Assembly: GCA_032718565.1 (NCBI GenBank)
Contig: JAVGVS010000481.1
Coordinates: forward strand, 189,465 to 253,464
Direction of reading: 5' to 3'
From: Distichodus sexfasciatus
Taxonomy: Eukaryota > Chordata > Actinopteri > Characiformes > Distichodontidae
DNA length: 64,000 bases
Notes under the pieces: model-generated
What the model was told of the DNA's origin: nothing
The model's database searches: none
Seen by the model: only the letters and a program-made list of their open reading frames with translations
In this document: positions 35,440-47,000 of the stretch, piece by piece
Layout of the letters: each line of letters begins with the position of its first letter
Numbering within the stretch: position 1 is the first letter of the stretch
Made by a program: the position numbers and the translations under genes

Positions 35440-37060
35440 CTAATAAAAGGTACTACACTACCACATACACTACCTTTATATTACACTATGCATACCACAC
35501 CATGCCATATTACCATAGTATCATATAGCAGCACACCATACTGTTACACTATACCGCTATACAATAATATTCTATACTATGTAGCCACAGCATATTACCA
35601 TAGTATAATATAGTATAGTAACACACCATACTACACCTTGCCCTTATACTATACAGATATACTATGCTATTATATACTATACAACCACACCGTATTGCAC
35701 CTGTATGAGATACTGTAGTGTGTCAGCACACCACACTACTATACTACGCTATACCATGCTATACTAATACTATACTATGCTACAAAAGATCCTACCACAA
35801 AATTTACTATACAATTATATGGCATTAATGAAGCTATACTCTTATATGGTAATAAGTATTATACTATAATGCCGTACTAAAAAAAGGGTACTATTTCTGT
35901 AAAAGGGCACATACTACTATACTGTAATATACTATGCTATCCTATATTATACAACCACACCATATTGCCACAGTTTAGTACACTGTAGTATAGCAACACA
36001 CCACACTACTCTAAGACATACTATACAACTACACCATATTGCACAACTATGGAATACTGTAGTATATCAGCGCACCACACTACTATACTATGCTCTGTTC
36101 TGCTATACTATACTATACTTATACTATACTATACTATACTATACTATACTATACTATACTATACTATACTATACTATACTATGAAAGACCCTACCACACA
36201 ACGTTATGCTCAAAAATGCACTACGCAATTATATGGTATTAATAAAGCTATACTATTATATGGTATAAGGTATTATACTATAATGCCGTACTAAAAAGGG
36301 TACTATTTCTGTAAAAGGGCACATATTACTATACTATGCTATTCTATATTATACAACCACACCATATTGCCACAGTTTAGTACACTGTAGTATATCAGCA
36401 CACCACACTACTCTAAGACATACTATACAACTACACCATATTGCACCACCACAGAATACTGTAGTATATCAGCACACCACGCTACTATGCTATGCTATAC
36501 TGTACTATACTATACTATACTATACTATACTATACTATACTATACTATACTATACTATACTATACGATGAAAGACCCTACCACACAATGCCATGCTCAAA
36601 AATGTACTTTACAATTATATGGTACTAATAAAACTATACTATTATATAGTATGAAGTATTATACTATAATGCTGTACTACAAAAGGGTACTATTTCTGTG
36701 AAAGGGCACATACTACTATACTACAATATACTATGCTATTCTAGGCTATACAACCACACCGTTTGCCACAGTTTAGTATACTGTAGTATAGCAGCACACC
36801 ACACTACTCTAAGACATACTATACTATACTATACTATACTATACTATACTATACTATACTATACTATACTATACTATACTACAAAAGACCACACTATATT
36901 AAGCGGGGAAGAAAAAAAACCTAAACTACTATATGGTATTAATAAAACTTTACTGTTATATAGTTATAAGTATTATACTCTAATGCTGTACTATAAAAGG
37001 GTACTATGTCTATAAAGAACATATACTACTATACAATATACTGTAAAAGGATCTGTATAC
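35440..37060. repeat. ACTAT pentamer satellite with higher-order units
   Basis: A long unit recurs. The landmark GGGTACTATTTCTGT is at 35886, 36298 and 36685, with a variant at 36999, giving spacings of 412, 387 and 314 bp. Each unit has the same order: a CCACACCATATTGCC block, a CCACACTACTCTAAGACATA block, a near-pure (TATAC)n core (about 36095-36180, 36495-36565, 36822-36878), and CAATTATATGGTATTAATAA. Units differ mainly in core length. Confidence 0.9.
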
Positions 37061-37311
37061 TCAAACGAGGACTGGTAATTGGACTAAAGCAAAGGCCTAA
37101 GCTGACCAACAAGAACCATTATGGATAGTGAAAAATGGCTATTTCTGCTATGAAACAAAATGGCCTTTTCAAATTAGTGCTGTAATTTAGCATCTGCTTA
37201 ATGCTGTTAATGAGATTTAGTGTAGTTAAGGGAGGGATGTGTAAAAACAACACTGCAAACTAAAGCAAACACTAAACCATTCTCGATTATCATTAACTAC
37301 CATTTCAACTA

Positions 37312-37425
37312 AGAGGTTGTGAGTTGGAGTCTGCTTCTAGCCAACCTCCAGCACTTCCACCCTTAAACTCCCCCTGAGCAAGACCCTACAATCTGAGTGA
37401 CTCCGAAAGAGAGATTCTGATAAGT
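37312..37425 (+). mobile_element. tRNA-like SINE fragment
   Basis: AAGAGGTTGTGAGTTGGAGT then CTGC, followed by CCCCCTGAGCAAGACCCT. This looks like a diverged B box and the CTGAGCAAG body motif of a fish SINE. Confidence 0.45.
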
Positions 37426-37500
37426 AACAAATCTGACACGTAATATAGAACTCAATTTGTAACTCAGAAAGATGTTTTACTGTGTTAAAAAAATGAACAT

Positions 37501-37514
37501 CTGCCCTCTGGTGG
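37501..37514 (-). promoter_or_regulatory. CTCF consensus motif
   Basis: CTGCCCTCTGGTGG on the plus strand reads CCACCAGAGGGCAG on the minus strand, matching all 14 positions of CCASYAGRKGGCRS. It lies between prrx1 and kifap3, 4.8 kb upstream of the kifap3 start. Binding is unproven. Confidence 0.45.
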
Positions 37515-37769
37515 TTGTATCATCGTTTTTACTCAAGGTGTATTATTTTATTATATGTGATATCAACTTTTCAGGGTCTACGTGAAAAGTCTACATTGTT
37601 AAAAGTCTAAATACTGCATTTCTGCTCATCAAAAAGAGGGAAGTTTTTACAACTTTCTCCCCTAATGATTTCAAAATATACTAGTTCGTTACCAAGTTGG
37701 TAAGTAATAAAGGCACCAAATATAGCATTGCTTATTTTCCCGACGACTGCCTACAGTACAGTAAAAGTG

Positions 37770-38130
37770 AAAACGTCGGGCTTGTAAATGTAGGTCGGCA
37801 CCACACGGATCCCTCCGTCTGACACTTAAAAAAAGCCGCACGAAAACCTCCTTGACTCCATTACGCCCCGACCGCGGGACAGCGACTTAATCAGCAGTTT
37901 AGTCTGCAATAACCGTAACTGGGCCTGCGCCGCAAGCCATTTTCACATTTTCATTATTAACAAATGTCCTGCCAAAATATTCAGCCTTTTCCATAAACTC
38001 CCACACACGGAGGCCTTGCTCTAACATACAGCGGTGGAGCCATTTGTTACTGTTATTAAACTCATATTTCACAGCCATTACCATAAATCACTCTCAAATT
38101 GTCTGAAATTATTCGGATTACTGTTGTGTG
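37770..38130. promoter_or_regulatory. Candidate conserved non-coding block
   Basis: About 360 bp of complex sequence with TTAATCAGCAGTTTAG and TTCATTATTAACAAATG homeodomain-type cores, free of repeats. Texture is that of a vertebrate developmental enhancer. Conservation not tested. Confidence 0.35.
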
Positions 38131-38334
38131 CATCCAGTGCCGACACTGACGCTGTGCTGAAATGCTCCAGAGGACGGCTTACGGGGTCGGTCTGAGACGG
38201 ATTTAGATCTGACAGATCAGATTTAGTTTGCCATGTCGATAAATCAAACTAAAATGATGCCGAGAGAACAGTCTCAAGGCACCGTTACGCTCAGCGATAC
38301 AAATATGGACAGGGCCTTTGTTGATAGACCCTTG

Positions 38335-38470
38335 GGCACAGAGCAGTGTTTAGGGACAGTACCTTGCTCACGAGTACCTCAGTGGTACCTTTTACCTGGC
38401 AGGGTTTCAAACCGGCGACCTTCCGATCACGGGGCAAATGTCCTAACCATTATGCTATTAACTTCTGTGT
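38335..38470 (-). mobile_element. tRNA-like SINE copy 3 (antisense)
   Basis: GAGCAGTGTTTAGGGACAGT, CTTGCTCACGAGTACC, then GGTTTCAAACCGGCGACC and CTAACCATTATGCTA. The fullest of the antisense copies. Confidence 0.65.
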
Positions 38471-39150
38471 CTGAATAAATACACAGGAAGGAACAAACGA
38501 TGCAGCTGATGAAATCTTTGCTTATTTTTGCACAAGCAATGCCTTAACATGCCCAGTTATTGGAAAGAACGCAGATCTAAACCCATATTCCTAACATTTT
38601 TAGATTCAAACAGTCTCGCTAGTTTTAGTTGATGTCTTTTACAAACATAACAGCCATGCAAGGTGATGACACCTGATCTTGGATCATTGTTGTTACTCTG
38701 ACACATCTGGCCCCAGGATCTGCGAATGTCCTGGGGATGCTTCCAAAAATCCGGGATGGCGTTTTTTCCCCCTTCAGAACACTGATCTCGATCCAGTCCC
38801 GGCCCGATGACTCAGGCTGAGAAATGAAAACATTTAATTATGGGAGTAAACGGGTTTTTCAGGGAAGACGATGACTAACATGTGTGAGCCATTTGGGATC
38901 ATTATAGTGTAGTATATCTGGTAAAGGTCAGTGGGCTGGATTCATGGGAAATAAAGCAGAGAGAGGAAAGCGAGTTCTGCACTGTCTGCTGTAAGCCCGC
39001 ACCAGACGTTTTTGCATGAGCACAAGTTGTTTGATTGTGTTGATTGCGCCTGCAAGAGCTTTATTATCTTCATATGGAGGCATATGAAGACAGTTTGTGT
39101 GCTTGCAACTAAACATCAGTACGTCATTTCTCATTATCATTTAAAAACTA
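38471..39150. other. Intergenic, no feature recognised
   Basis: Single-copy sequence; chance open frames only. Confidence 0.4.
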
Positions 39151-39159
39151 ATTCAGAGC

Positions 39160-39725
39160 TCTGTGGCACGCACAAAAATATCTCACGCTCATGAGAAAGC
39201 ATCTTGTGAGCATGCGGAAAACATCTTGTGGCGCTCACACAAAAACATCTTAGACAAGAACATCTCGTGCTCACGTGAAAACATCTCATGCTCATCTTAC
39301 AGGAGCTCACAAGCATCTCATGAGCATGAGAAAGCATCTCAAGAGCGTGCGAAAAAGATCTCGTACTTACATGAGAACATTTCATGCTCACGTGAAAACA
39401 TCTCATGGCACTTTCTTGTGAGTACGTGAAAAGTTCTCTTGCTCACACAAAAAAATCGGAGCACGCAAAAAGCATCTGGCGCTCAAGTGAACATTAGAAA
39501 GCATCTTGAGAGCATGTGAACAACATCTAACACTTACACAAGTCTCATGTTCACATGAAAACATCTCACGAGCATACATGAGCACAAGGACTTTTCACAA
39601 GAGCATGTGAGAAGTTGTCACGCTCGCACAAAAAATCTCCACCGCAAGACCTCCTGCGCTACATATGCTCAGGCACAAACATCTTGGGCTCATACGAAAA
39701 ACATCACATGCTCATGCAACAAGTA
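39160..39725. repeat. Minisatellite, unit about 26 bp
   Basis: Diverged units built from CATCTCATGCTCACGTGAAA, with GAGCATG / CATGCTC palindromic cores that make both strands look alike. Periodic Ser/His/Cys-rich open frames on both strands are repeat artefacts. Confidence 0.8.
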
Positions 39726-40755
39726 AGGCGTGGGCACCCCAAAAAGGAACATGCAGCAAAATTTCCCGAAAGATTGAATAGCTGGGAATCAAACTCTATT
39801 TCCTGACGTAGAATTTTCTGATCTTTTTTGGCACATTGGCATGGTAGCTACGATTTTGTTTCTCATCGTACTACATGTTCTTCTCTTCAATTTGTCTGTA
39901 ATCTGTAATGTCAAGGTGCATTATTCATTTAAAAGTTGGAAAACAGTTGGACTCTTATCCGGAATTGGGGGAATTTAGCCGCTGATCCCCCTTCAGCAAA
40001 CATGAAAAACACTGTTGCCTATAGCAGCTTCAGAAGCTTCTTCCTCCTGCCCCCAAAAAAGACCAAAATTCTCCAGCCGTCCCGTCCGGGACTTTAAAAG
40101 CCCTGTCAGAATGTGAGAAACGCGTCTTCAAAGCCTTGCATGGGGAGCGTTTTCATTTCCGCCAGCTTCAGAACCGACCTCTCGGCCTTTGGTCTGGACG
40201 AAACATGCGAACTGTGTTCCTGCTTTAAATCCGACAAACCTGAACACTGTCCAGCGCAAACGAGGAGAGCATTGTCTCCAAAACGAGCAACAATGGAGGC
40301 CTCTCTTTTATTTGGCTTTTACAGCTGAAAACAATTCTTCTCAACAATGTGGGGCTTTTTATTGGTTGCCGAAAAAAATGATCCCAATCCTGATTCCTGA
40401 AGAATCTTTTTTATGTTTTGGTGCATAGAAGAGGAGGACCTTTGTGAGAACATTATGATTGAATGAGGATAATGAAGGATAACTTTTCTTTTGGATCGCT
40501 CCCGACCTCGGTGTGCTTAGATCAAAGATCAATTACAGTCTAGTTCCAAATTTCCACTAATGCATGGGAGGATGACCATCAAAGGAATATAAAAGCTTTC
40601 CGTGACCAAAAGGGATGTAATTATATGAACAACAAACTCTTTCTAACATACAGAACTATAACCATGATGCATGGCTGATTTTTCTGTGTGTCTTTAAGAA
40701 ACCCTTTCTCATTTTTTGTTTGCATTACATGCCACACAGTGAGACTAAAGAGCCC
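39726..40755. other. Intergenic, no gene recognised
   Basis: Complex single-copy DNA. Two overlapping open frames at about 40113-40428 lack homology. Confidence 0.4.
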
Positions 40756-41050
40756 TATAATTGCGGTCTGGTGAAGATGATAAATTGATCCCTTTTTTTT
40801 TTCTTATTACCTCACATTTCTCTGCAACCTTTTCCTTCCTCCTCTGAGATCTCTCCATTCCTGGCTTCAGGGCTTCGCTGCTGATGGGTGTGTTCAAAGC
40901 GGCCGCGAGAGAAAACACATTTTCAGGAGGTAATCTGATCTGTAACCACGTCTCCTCTGATTCTGCTCACTGAAAGCAGAAATGCATCCCTCTGGACGTG
41001 AAGGTCTGAGAGCTGTAGCCATAAACGCAGCCTTCTACAACCCTCCGTTT
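40756..41050. promoter_or_regulatory. Candidate conserved non-coding block
   Basis: GC-balanced complex sequence with TGATAAATTGATCCC and GGCGCCGC-like CAAAGCGGCCGCGAG, close to the kifap3 side. Low certainty. Confidence 0.2.
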
Positions 41051-41477
41051 TAACTCACACCAGCTTATAGCATAATTTAAAAAATCACTGCTGCTGTTCC
41101 AGCTTTCTTTCTGTTGGTTTTGCTTTCTGATGGAGATACAGGTTGAATTCTGACCGTTTTTAGGTAATGTGCTTTAAAAAATCGACCAAAAAGCTGGCAT
41201 ATCTGTGAGTTTAATAAAGTGTTAACGTATTGAAATAACATCACAGACGAAAAGATTCAAAACCAAGCAAAGCAACATTTCATTTATTTCAATAAATATC
41301 TTTACAAGGCCATACACTGGTGCATCAGTTCATTCTTAAGGTGTTCCAGTCTTACATAAAAAAGTCATTAAATGAACAAATAACACAAATGGAATTATGC
41401 ATGAAATGTGATCAAACTATTTTAATTTTAAAAAATAAAATCCATTTTAAGTTCCAACTAAGGAATTTAAATGCTAT

Positions 41478-41680
41478 AATACTACTACTACTACTACTAC
41501 TACTACTAATACTAATAATAATAATAACACATATTATTATTATGTCTCAGACTCATTGCACAGTTGTTATTATTACATACACATATACATATTATTATTG
41601 TGTCTCAGACCTGCATGCATACATATTACATACATATATTATACACATATATTATTATTGTGTCTCAGACTCATTGCACA

Positions 41681-41721
<41 letters not shown>

Positions 41722-41741
41722 GTCTCAGACTCATTGCACAG

Positions 41742-41793
<52 letters not shown>
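41478..41793. repeat. Compound (ACT)n/(ATT)n microsatellite with a repeated spacer
   Basis: Trinucleotide runs are separated by TGTCTCAGACTCATTGCACA, present three times in full (about 41542, 41661, 41720) and once partially (about 41601). So a 60-120-bp unit has been duplicated along with its microsatellite. Confidence 0.9.
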
Positions 41794-41889
41794 GCACTAA
41801 ATACTGCATTTCACTGCACTAAATAATTGAATTTGCACTACGTTGTTGGATTTTTTAAAAATAAAAATAAAAAGCACTAACTTTCGGGT

Positions 41890-42035
41890 TAAAAAGGGGT
41901 TAGAAGTGCACTAAAATGTAACGTGTCTGCATATATTACTGAAAAATATATTAGGTAATGCCTCATATTACTGTGTTGTTAAATAAGTAATACATTATTG
42001 TAACTGTGTTACTTTAGTAACACATTACCCACAAA
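41890..42035. mobile_element. TAAC-rich DNA-transposon fragment
   Basis: GTAATACATTATTGTAACTG then TGTTACTTTAGTAACACATT and ACCCA. Similar to 24868-25015. It abuts the kifap3 promoter. Confidence 0.5.
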
Positions 42036-42039
42036 ATGT

Positions 42040-42296
42040 CCAAAAGTTGCCCGTGTGGATGCGTGGACCAGCGAGCGGCGGTGCAGTTCCTCCTCCAGGC
42101 CTGCCGGTGTCGCTGTAACTCAGGCCCGCTATCGTTCAGCCCGGTTCCGCCCTCACACAGCGGAACTGGGGACCGGTGAGCCTGCTCCGCGATCGGCGTC
42201 CGTCTCTCCGGTGCAGGGCGGAGCAGGGAAAATAACGGAGGAGTAACGGCTCGGTGTTGGTTCTCAGGCCGGTTTTAGGAAGAGCAGAAGGACAGA
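42040..42296 (+). promoter_or_regulatory. kifap3: kifap3 CpG-rich promoter and 5' UTR
   Basis: A CpG-rich stretch (for example GACCAGCGAGCGGCGGTGC and CTCCGCGATCGGCGTCCG) directly upstream of the kifap3 start. No TATA box. An internal ACCGGTGAGCC could act as a donor and TTGGTTCTCAG as an acceptor of a short 5' UTR intron. Confidence 0.5.
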
Positions 42297-42327
42297 ATGC
42301 AGGTGAAGACGCGCAGTACCTCAAACG
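42297..42327 (+). CDS. kifap3: kifap3 exon 1 (one base short of frame)
   Basis: ATGCAGGTGAAGACGCGCAG, then TACCTCAAACG|GTAAAG. GEDAQYLKR is readable, but in a frame one base off from the ATG; a third G after ATGCA would restore MQGEDAQYLKR. No other in-frame ATG lies between here and the upstream stop. Confidence 0.7.
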
Positions 42328-42412
42328 GTAAAGCAGCCTGCGCCCGCTTTGGCGCTGTCACGGCAACGGCGTGTTTACACTGCAGCTGCGGGAGGATGGG
42401 ATGTGATGGATC

Positions 42413-42456
<44 letters not shown>

Positions 42457-42896
42457 GTTGTGATGATGATGATGATGGTGATGGTGATGCTCGCTGTGGG
42501 TGTGGGTCAGGCGCAGTGTGACGGCAGTGTGATGGGTGTGGACATCACCGCCATCACAACAATCACCACTCGAATCCATTTATTCTTATTTATGTTCAAA
42601 TTATTTGTTAATATTCCGTCTTGTATAATGAATCTGACTCTCTGTCTCTCCCTATAATAATATCTCTTCATCATCATCATATCCGTTTTTCTGTACTTTT
42701 TTTCCCCATGTATTTACATATTTGGTTATAATGTATATGTAAAATATAGAATGTATATATACTGTGTGTGTACCCATCCATCCATCCATCCATCCATCCA
42801 TCTATCTATCTATCCATACACATTGATTTGTCTGTCCATCTTTTTATCAGTAGGGGGAATATTGATATTTTAAATTAAATATCTAAATTAAAATAA

Positions 42897-42937
<41 letters not shown>

Positions 42938-43401
42938 GGACAATTTATATAGTGTGTTTCTGTGCCTAACAGTCAGTGTAAACACATATCAGTCAAATTG
43001 TCAAAATAAATACATTAACATGTTGGCTAGCTGTATAATAAATCATATTTGTGTTTATTCATGTAAATCACTATCATGATCATATACCATATATTTCAGT
43101 GTTTTTCCTAATTGTAAGACGCTTTGGATAAAAGCATCTGCCAAGTGTAATGTAACGCCATATAATATATATTTTTTAAAATAGGGCTAAGTAAATTAAT
43201 CCTAACCCATATCCAGAAAAACTTTTCCTTGATTCTTCCAATTTCATTAATAGATTATTTATGTTATCCTGATTATCCAATATTTATGATTGCCTGAAGA
43301 TTAGAGGTGTGTGTCAAATTAATTGATTATATGTTGGTTGTATGGCGTAGGTTATAATTGTTTTTTGGCTCAATAGTGTTATAATACAACTGCATATAAT
43401 G

Positions 43402-43432
<31 letters not shown>

Positions 43433-44053
43433 GTGAAAGAAAGAAATCATTAAATGTGAATATCTGTATAATTGTATCCCATTTACAGGAAGGTTAAAGT
43501 TGGAACATAGACGCAGCATCCCACAGAGAAAGCCTTGGTGGTAATTATGAGGTGGAGTGCCTCTGTCCTATGAGAAAGGCACCATGCACGAGAGAAGGGA
43601 GTGCTGGTGAAAATGTGAGTTTTACATTAAAATCAGCTCAACTTAATCCTCAAGTCTGACATTTCTAAGAGTTGGTGTGAAATGCCCACTGCGCCTTTCA
43701 ATGGATGGGCTTGTCAAGTATAGATCGCTCGGTTGTGGTGCTGAGCTGTGTTGTGGTCATAATTGTATTTATGGTGTTTCTGCCAAGAAATCCGCTTGAA
43801 GAGTCTGAACGCCAGCACCGACATCTCCTCGCTGGCCAGGAAGGTGGTGAGGAGTGTAAACTCATCCACCTGCCAAAGGCTGAGGTGGAGCACCTGCTCT
43901 TCTACCTGCAGAACCGCAAGAAGCTCCGCAGAAGGTGAACAACATACACCTGCAAGGTTTTATGCATGTTAAAAATATTTGACCAGATGACTTTTAGTTT
44001 CTTGAAATATGTCTGATGACCAAATGTGGTTAAAAGCAAAATGCTGGATTAGA

Positions 44054-44092
<39 letters not shown>

Positions 44093-47000
44093 GTTACATT
44101 TATATAGTGTTTTAAATAAACACGTATGTTGAAATAAATATATCTAACATAAGAAATTTATTCATTCATTCATTCATTCATTCATTCATTATCCGACCCG
44201 CTTATAAACATGTAGTATCGTACGCTGAATGAAGCGAATATTCCCAAAGTTATACACTCTTTGCCGACATTCCTACAGCGGAGAAGAAAGAGAAGAAGGT
44301 GGTGAAACCCAGAGAGCTCACACCGTTTGAGGGGATGGAGGTGAGGATTTCAGGGTGCAACAATCTCCGACACTATAGCGCGGTGTAACAATACGTCAGC
44401 CGATCGCAGACAGCCGCCTTCGCTGTCCTCGACTCACTTCGCCGCGTTGCCGTTCCAGATCGACGAGGAAGCCAACATAAACAAGATCGACGACTACGTG
44501 GAGCTGCTGTACGAGAACATTCCGGACAAGATCCGAGGCTCCACCCTCATCCTCCACCTGGCCCGTAACCCCGACAACCTGGAGGAGCTGATGCACAACG
44601 GTAGCGTCATCGCCGAGTTCCGATCCGACCCGCCACGTAGTTACGTTAAAGCACGCGGAGAATCACGGAGCGTTCAGACGTTACAGACGCTTCAGTTTCG
44701 CAGCTAATTTAGCGAACGGAAAGAAATGATTAGCATATTCAGTTAACACCTTACGCCGTTGATTGGTCGGAAATCTAGACCCCCTATCAACATACCAAAA
44801 CCTGTTTAATAGCGCCACATAAAAAGATCGCCGCTCTGTAATTTTTGTTTACTTCTTACCGCTTTTGCTTTAAAAAAATAGATCAATTTTTGCAATTTTG
44901 TCGTATCGCTATCGTCATCGTGAGATCGTATTTCATTGTACGATACTTTATATACATACTCTGATACTGTATATACAATATTAGGACGGTCTCACAGGAA
45001 GGCTTTTAATATTATTATATATTTCATTTATATAATGATATCGAATGTTTATTATCCACATTTCATTTGGCAAATGTTGTTGGATTTGTGATGGATTTGT
45101 GATGTAGAGACTGCATTAGGAGCGTTGGCCAGGGTGCTGAGGGAGGACTGGAAGCAGAGTGTGGATTTGGCCACAACCATCGTCTACGTCTTTTTCTGTT
45201 TCTCCAGGTAACTACAGTCAACACTCTTAAAACGCACAAACATACACACACACACACACACAGCTGTTGTAGCATCATTATGTAACTGCGTTGATATTCC
45301 ACACGCTTTCCCCGACTGGCTACCCTCCTATGGTCCATTTCTTCGTCTGCTCATCACTCCCCCACCCCCACCTCCCCGGGACTAACATGGAGCTCAAATT
45401 TAGCCGCTTTACTGCCACAGCTACAAACCCTTCTTGTGGAAACTATTTGAAACTTCAGCGCCCAGTATCACATTAATCGTGACGTGATGCCGCAGATTAT
45501 CTGGAATATTGAACTCAAGAAAGCGGGTCACTCTCGGGTTCCTGGCGCCGTTTCGGTCACGGATGAGATTCGCAACGCCGTCCGACAGCCTCGCGAGCGG
45601 TCGCGACAAAACAAAAAAGCGCCAGCCGCAGTCAACTGCTCTCAGTCCCCGCGGCTCGGCTATCGGCTCCCCGCTCCCCGCTCTTCACCCAGGCGACTGA
45701 CAGGAGCGATTTGAGGTGGGAAAACGAGCGCCCTGGCTTGACCTTCCTGCACGAAAGCTCGAGATGGAACTTGTACCAGAGTTTTCCGGTGGAGAATTCG
45801 ACACGCCGAAAAGCCAGTTCTGATCAAGAACGAACCCAGGTCACATTCCTCCGGGCTGATCTTTTGACACTTTTGGATGAGGAAAAATGCTTCACATTGC
45901 GGTCAGCATACGGTACTTTGTGAAAAGGTTGCAGTCCGGCCTGTCTTAACGGGACCAACGCGATGAACACGTTTACAGCTTTTGGCCGAAAACTTAACGA
46001 AGAGACAACTTGAGATTTAGTCTTGAGATGAATATCAAGATTAGTGAATATCTTTAAACTACTTACATTGTGTGATTTCAGATTTTCAATTTGTTTATTC
46101 GCAAAAATTTGAAAACAGAATCTCCAAAAGGTAAATTACTTGTGGTGCACAGTCCAAATGTACAGTATATAATAGGGCTGCTCGATTATGAAAAAAAACA
46201 TAATCACGACTAATTTGGTCGATCTTGAAATCACGATTATTTAACACGCATTACTTTACACTTTACTTCTTTCTTGTTGACTAAAATGATAACGCCTTCC
46301 TTCCATTATCTTTACCAGACTGGTATTAATTCGCCACCGAACACACACACATGCGCTTAGTCTTCGAAGGTTAGTGTGTGTGCGCTGCAGTGTCATTCGA
46401 ATGCAAGACAAAACATGAGTATACCTTGCAGAGCGTGAATGTAAGGTAAAATAATTCTAATTGTTTTTGTCGATTACATTATTTTTGTGATTGTTTGGAG
46501 CCAAAATTGAAATTGAAATAAAAATTCGATTAATTGCACAGCCTTAGTATATAATAATATCTGGAGTGTTTTTTAAACCTGTGTATTCTGGTTTATTGTT
46601 GAACAGTAACTGATAGGGGCATGCAGAAAAAATCGAACCGCGATTCTCTTTTCCTCCATTTATTCATTATTCCAAAAACATCGGGTTCATATTTTTCATC
46701 TAACGAAAGGCTTAGTTAACTTTGTTCCTTTATTACCCAGTTCAGCTCTCCAGTCCTGACGAGGGCGCAATGTGCCCAGATCTGATCTCCTTCATGTGAT
46801 GATCTGCCGCAGTCAAATGGGAAAAGTCGCTTATGAATCATGAATCGCTTATGAGTTGAATCATGAGCCCAAGAATCGGAATTTATCTTGAGATTTTTTC
46901 TGATTCGTGCACCCCTAGTAACAAATATATTATCTTATGTATTGTATTTTAACAATATCTTTAGGTAACACCTTCCATAAACCTCTGATTGTCTCGTCAA

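Noticed and set aside
39160..39725. CRISPR-like array of regularly spaced repeats
   Set aside because: Units are contiguous and diverged with no unique spacers, in a eukaryotic genome; it is a minisatellite.
41320..41826. 168-codon Ile/Leu/Tyr-rich open frame
   Set aside because: Generated by (ATT)n and (ACT)n microsatellites; the three overlapping frames are all open for the same reason.
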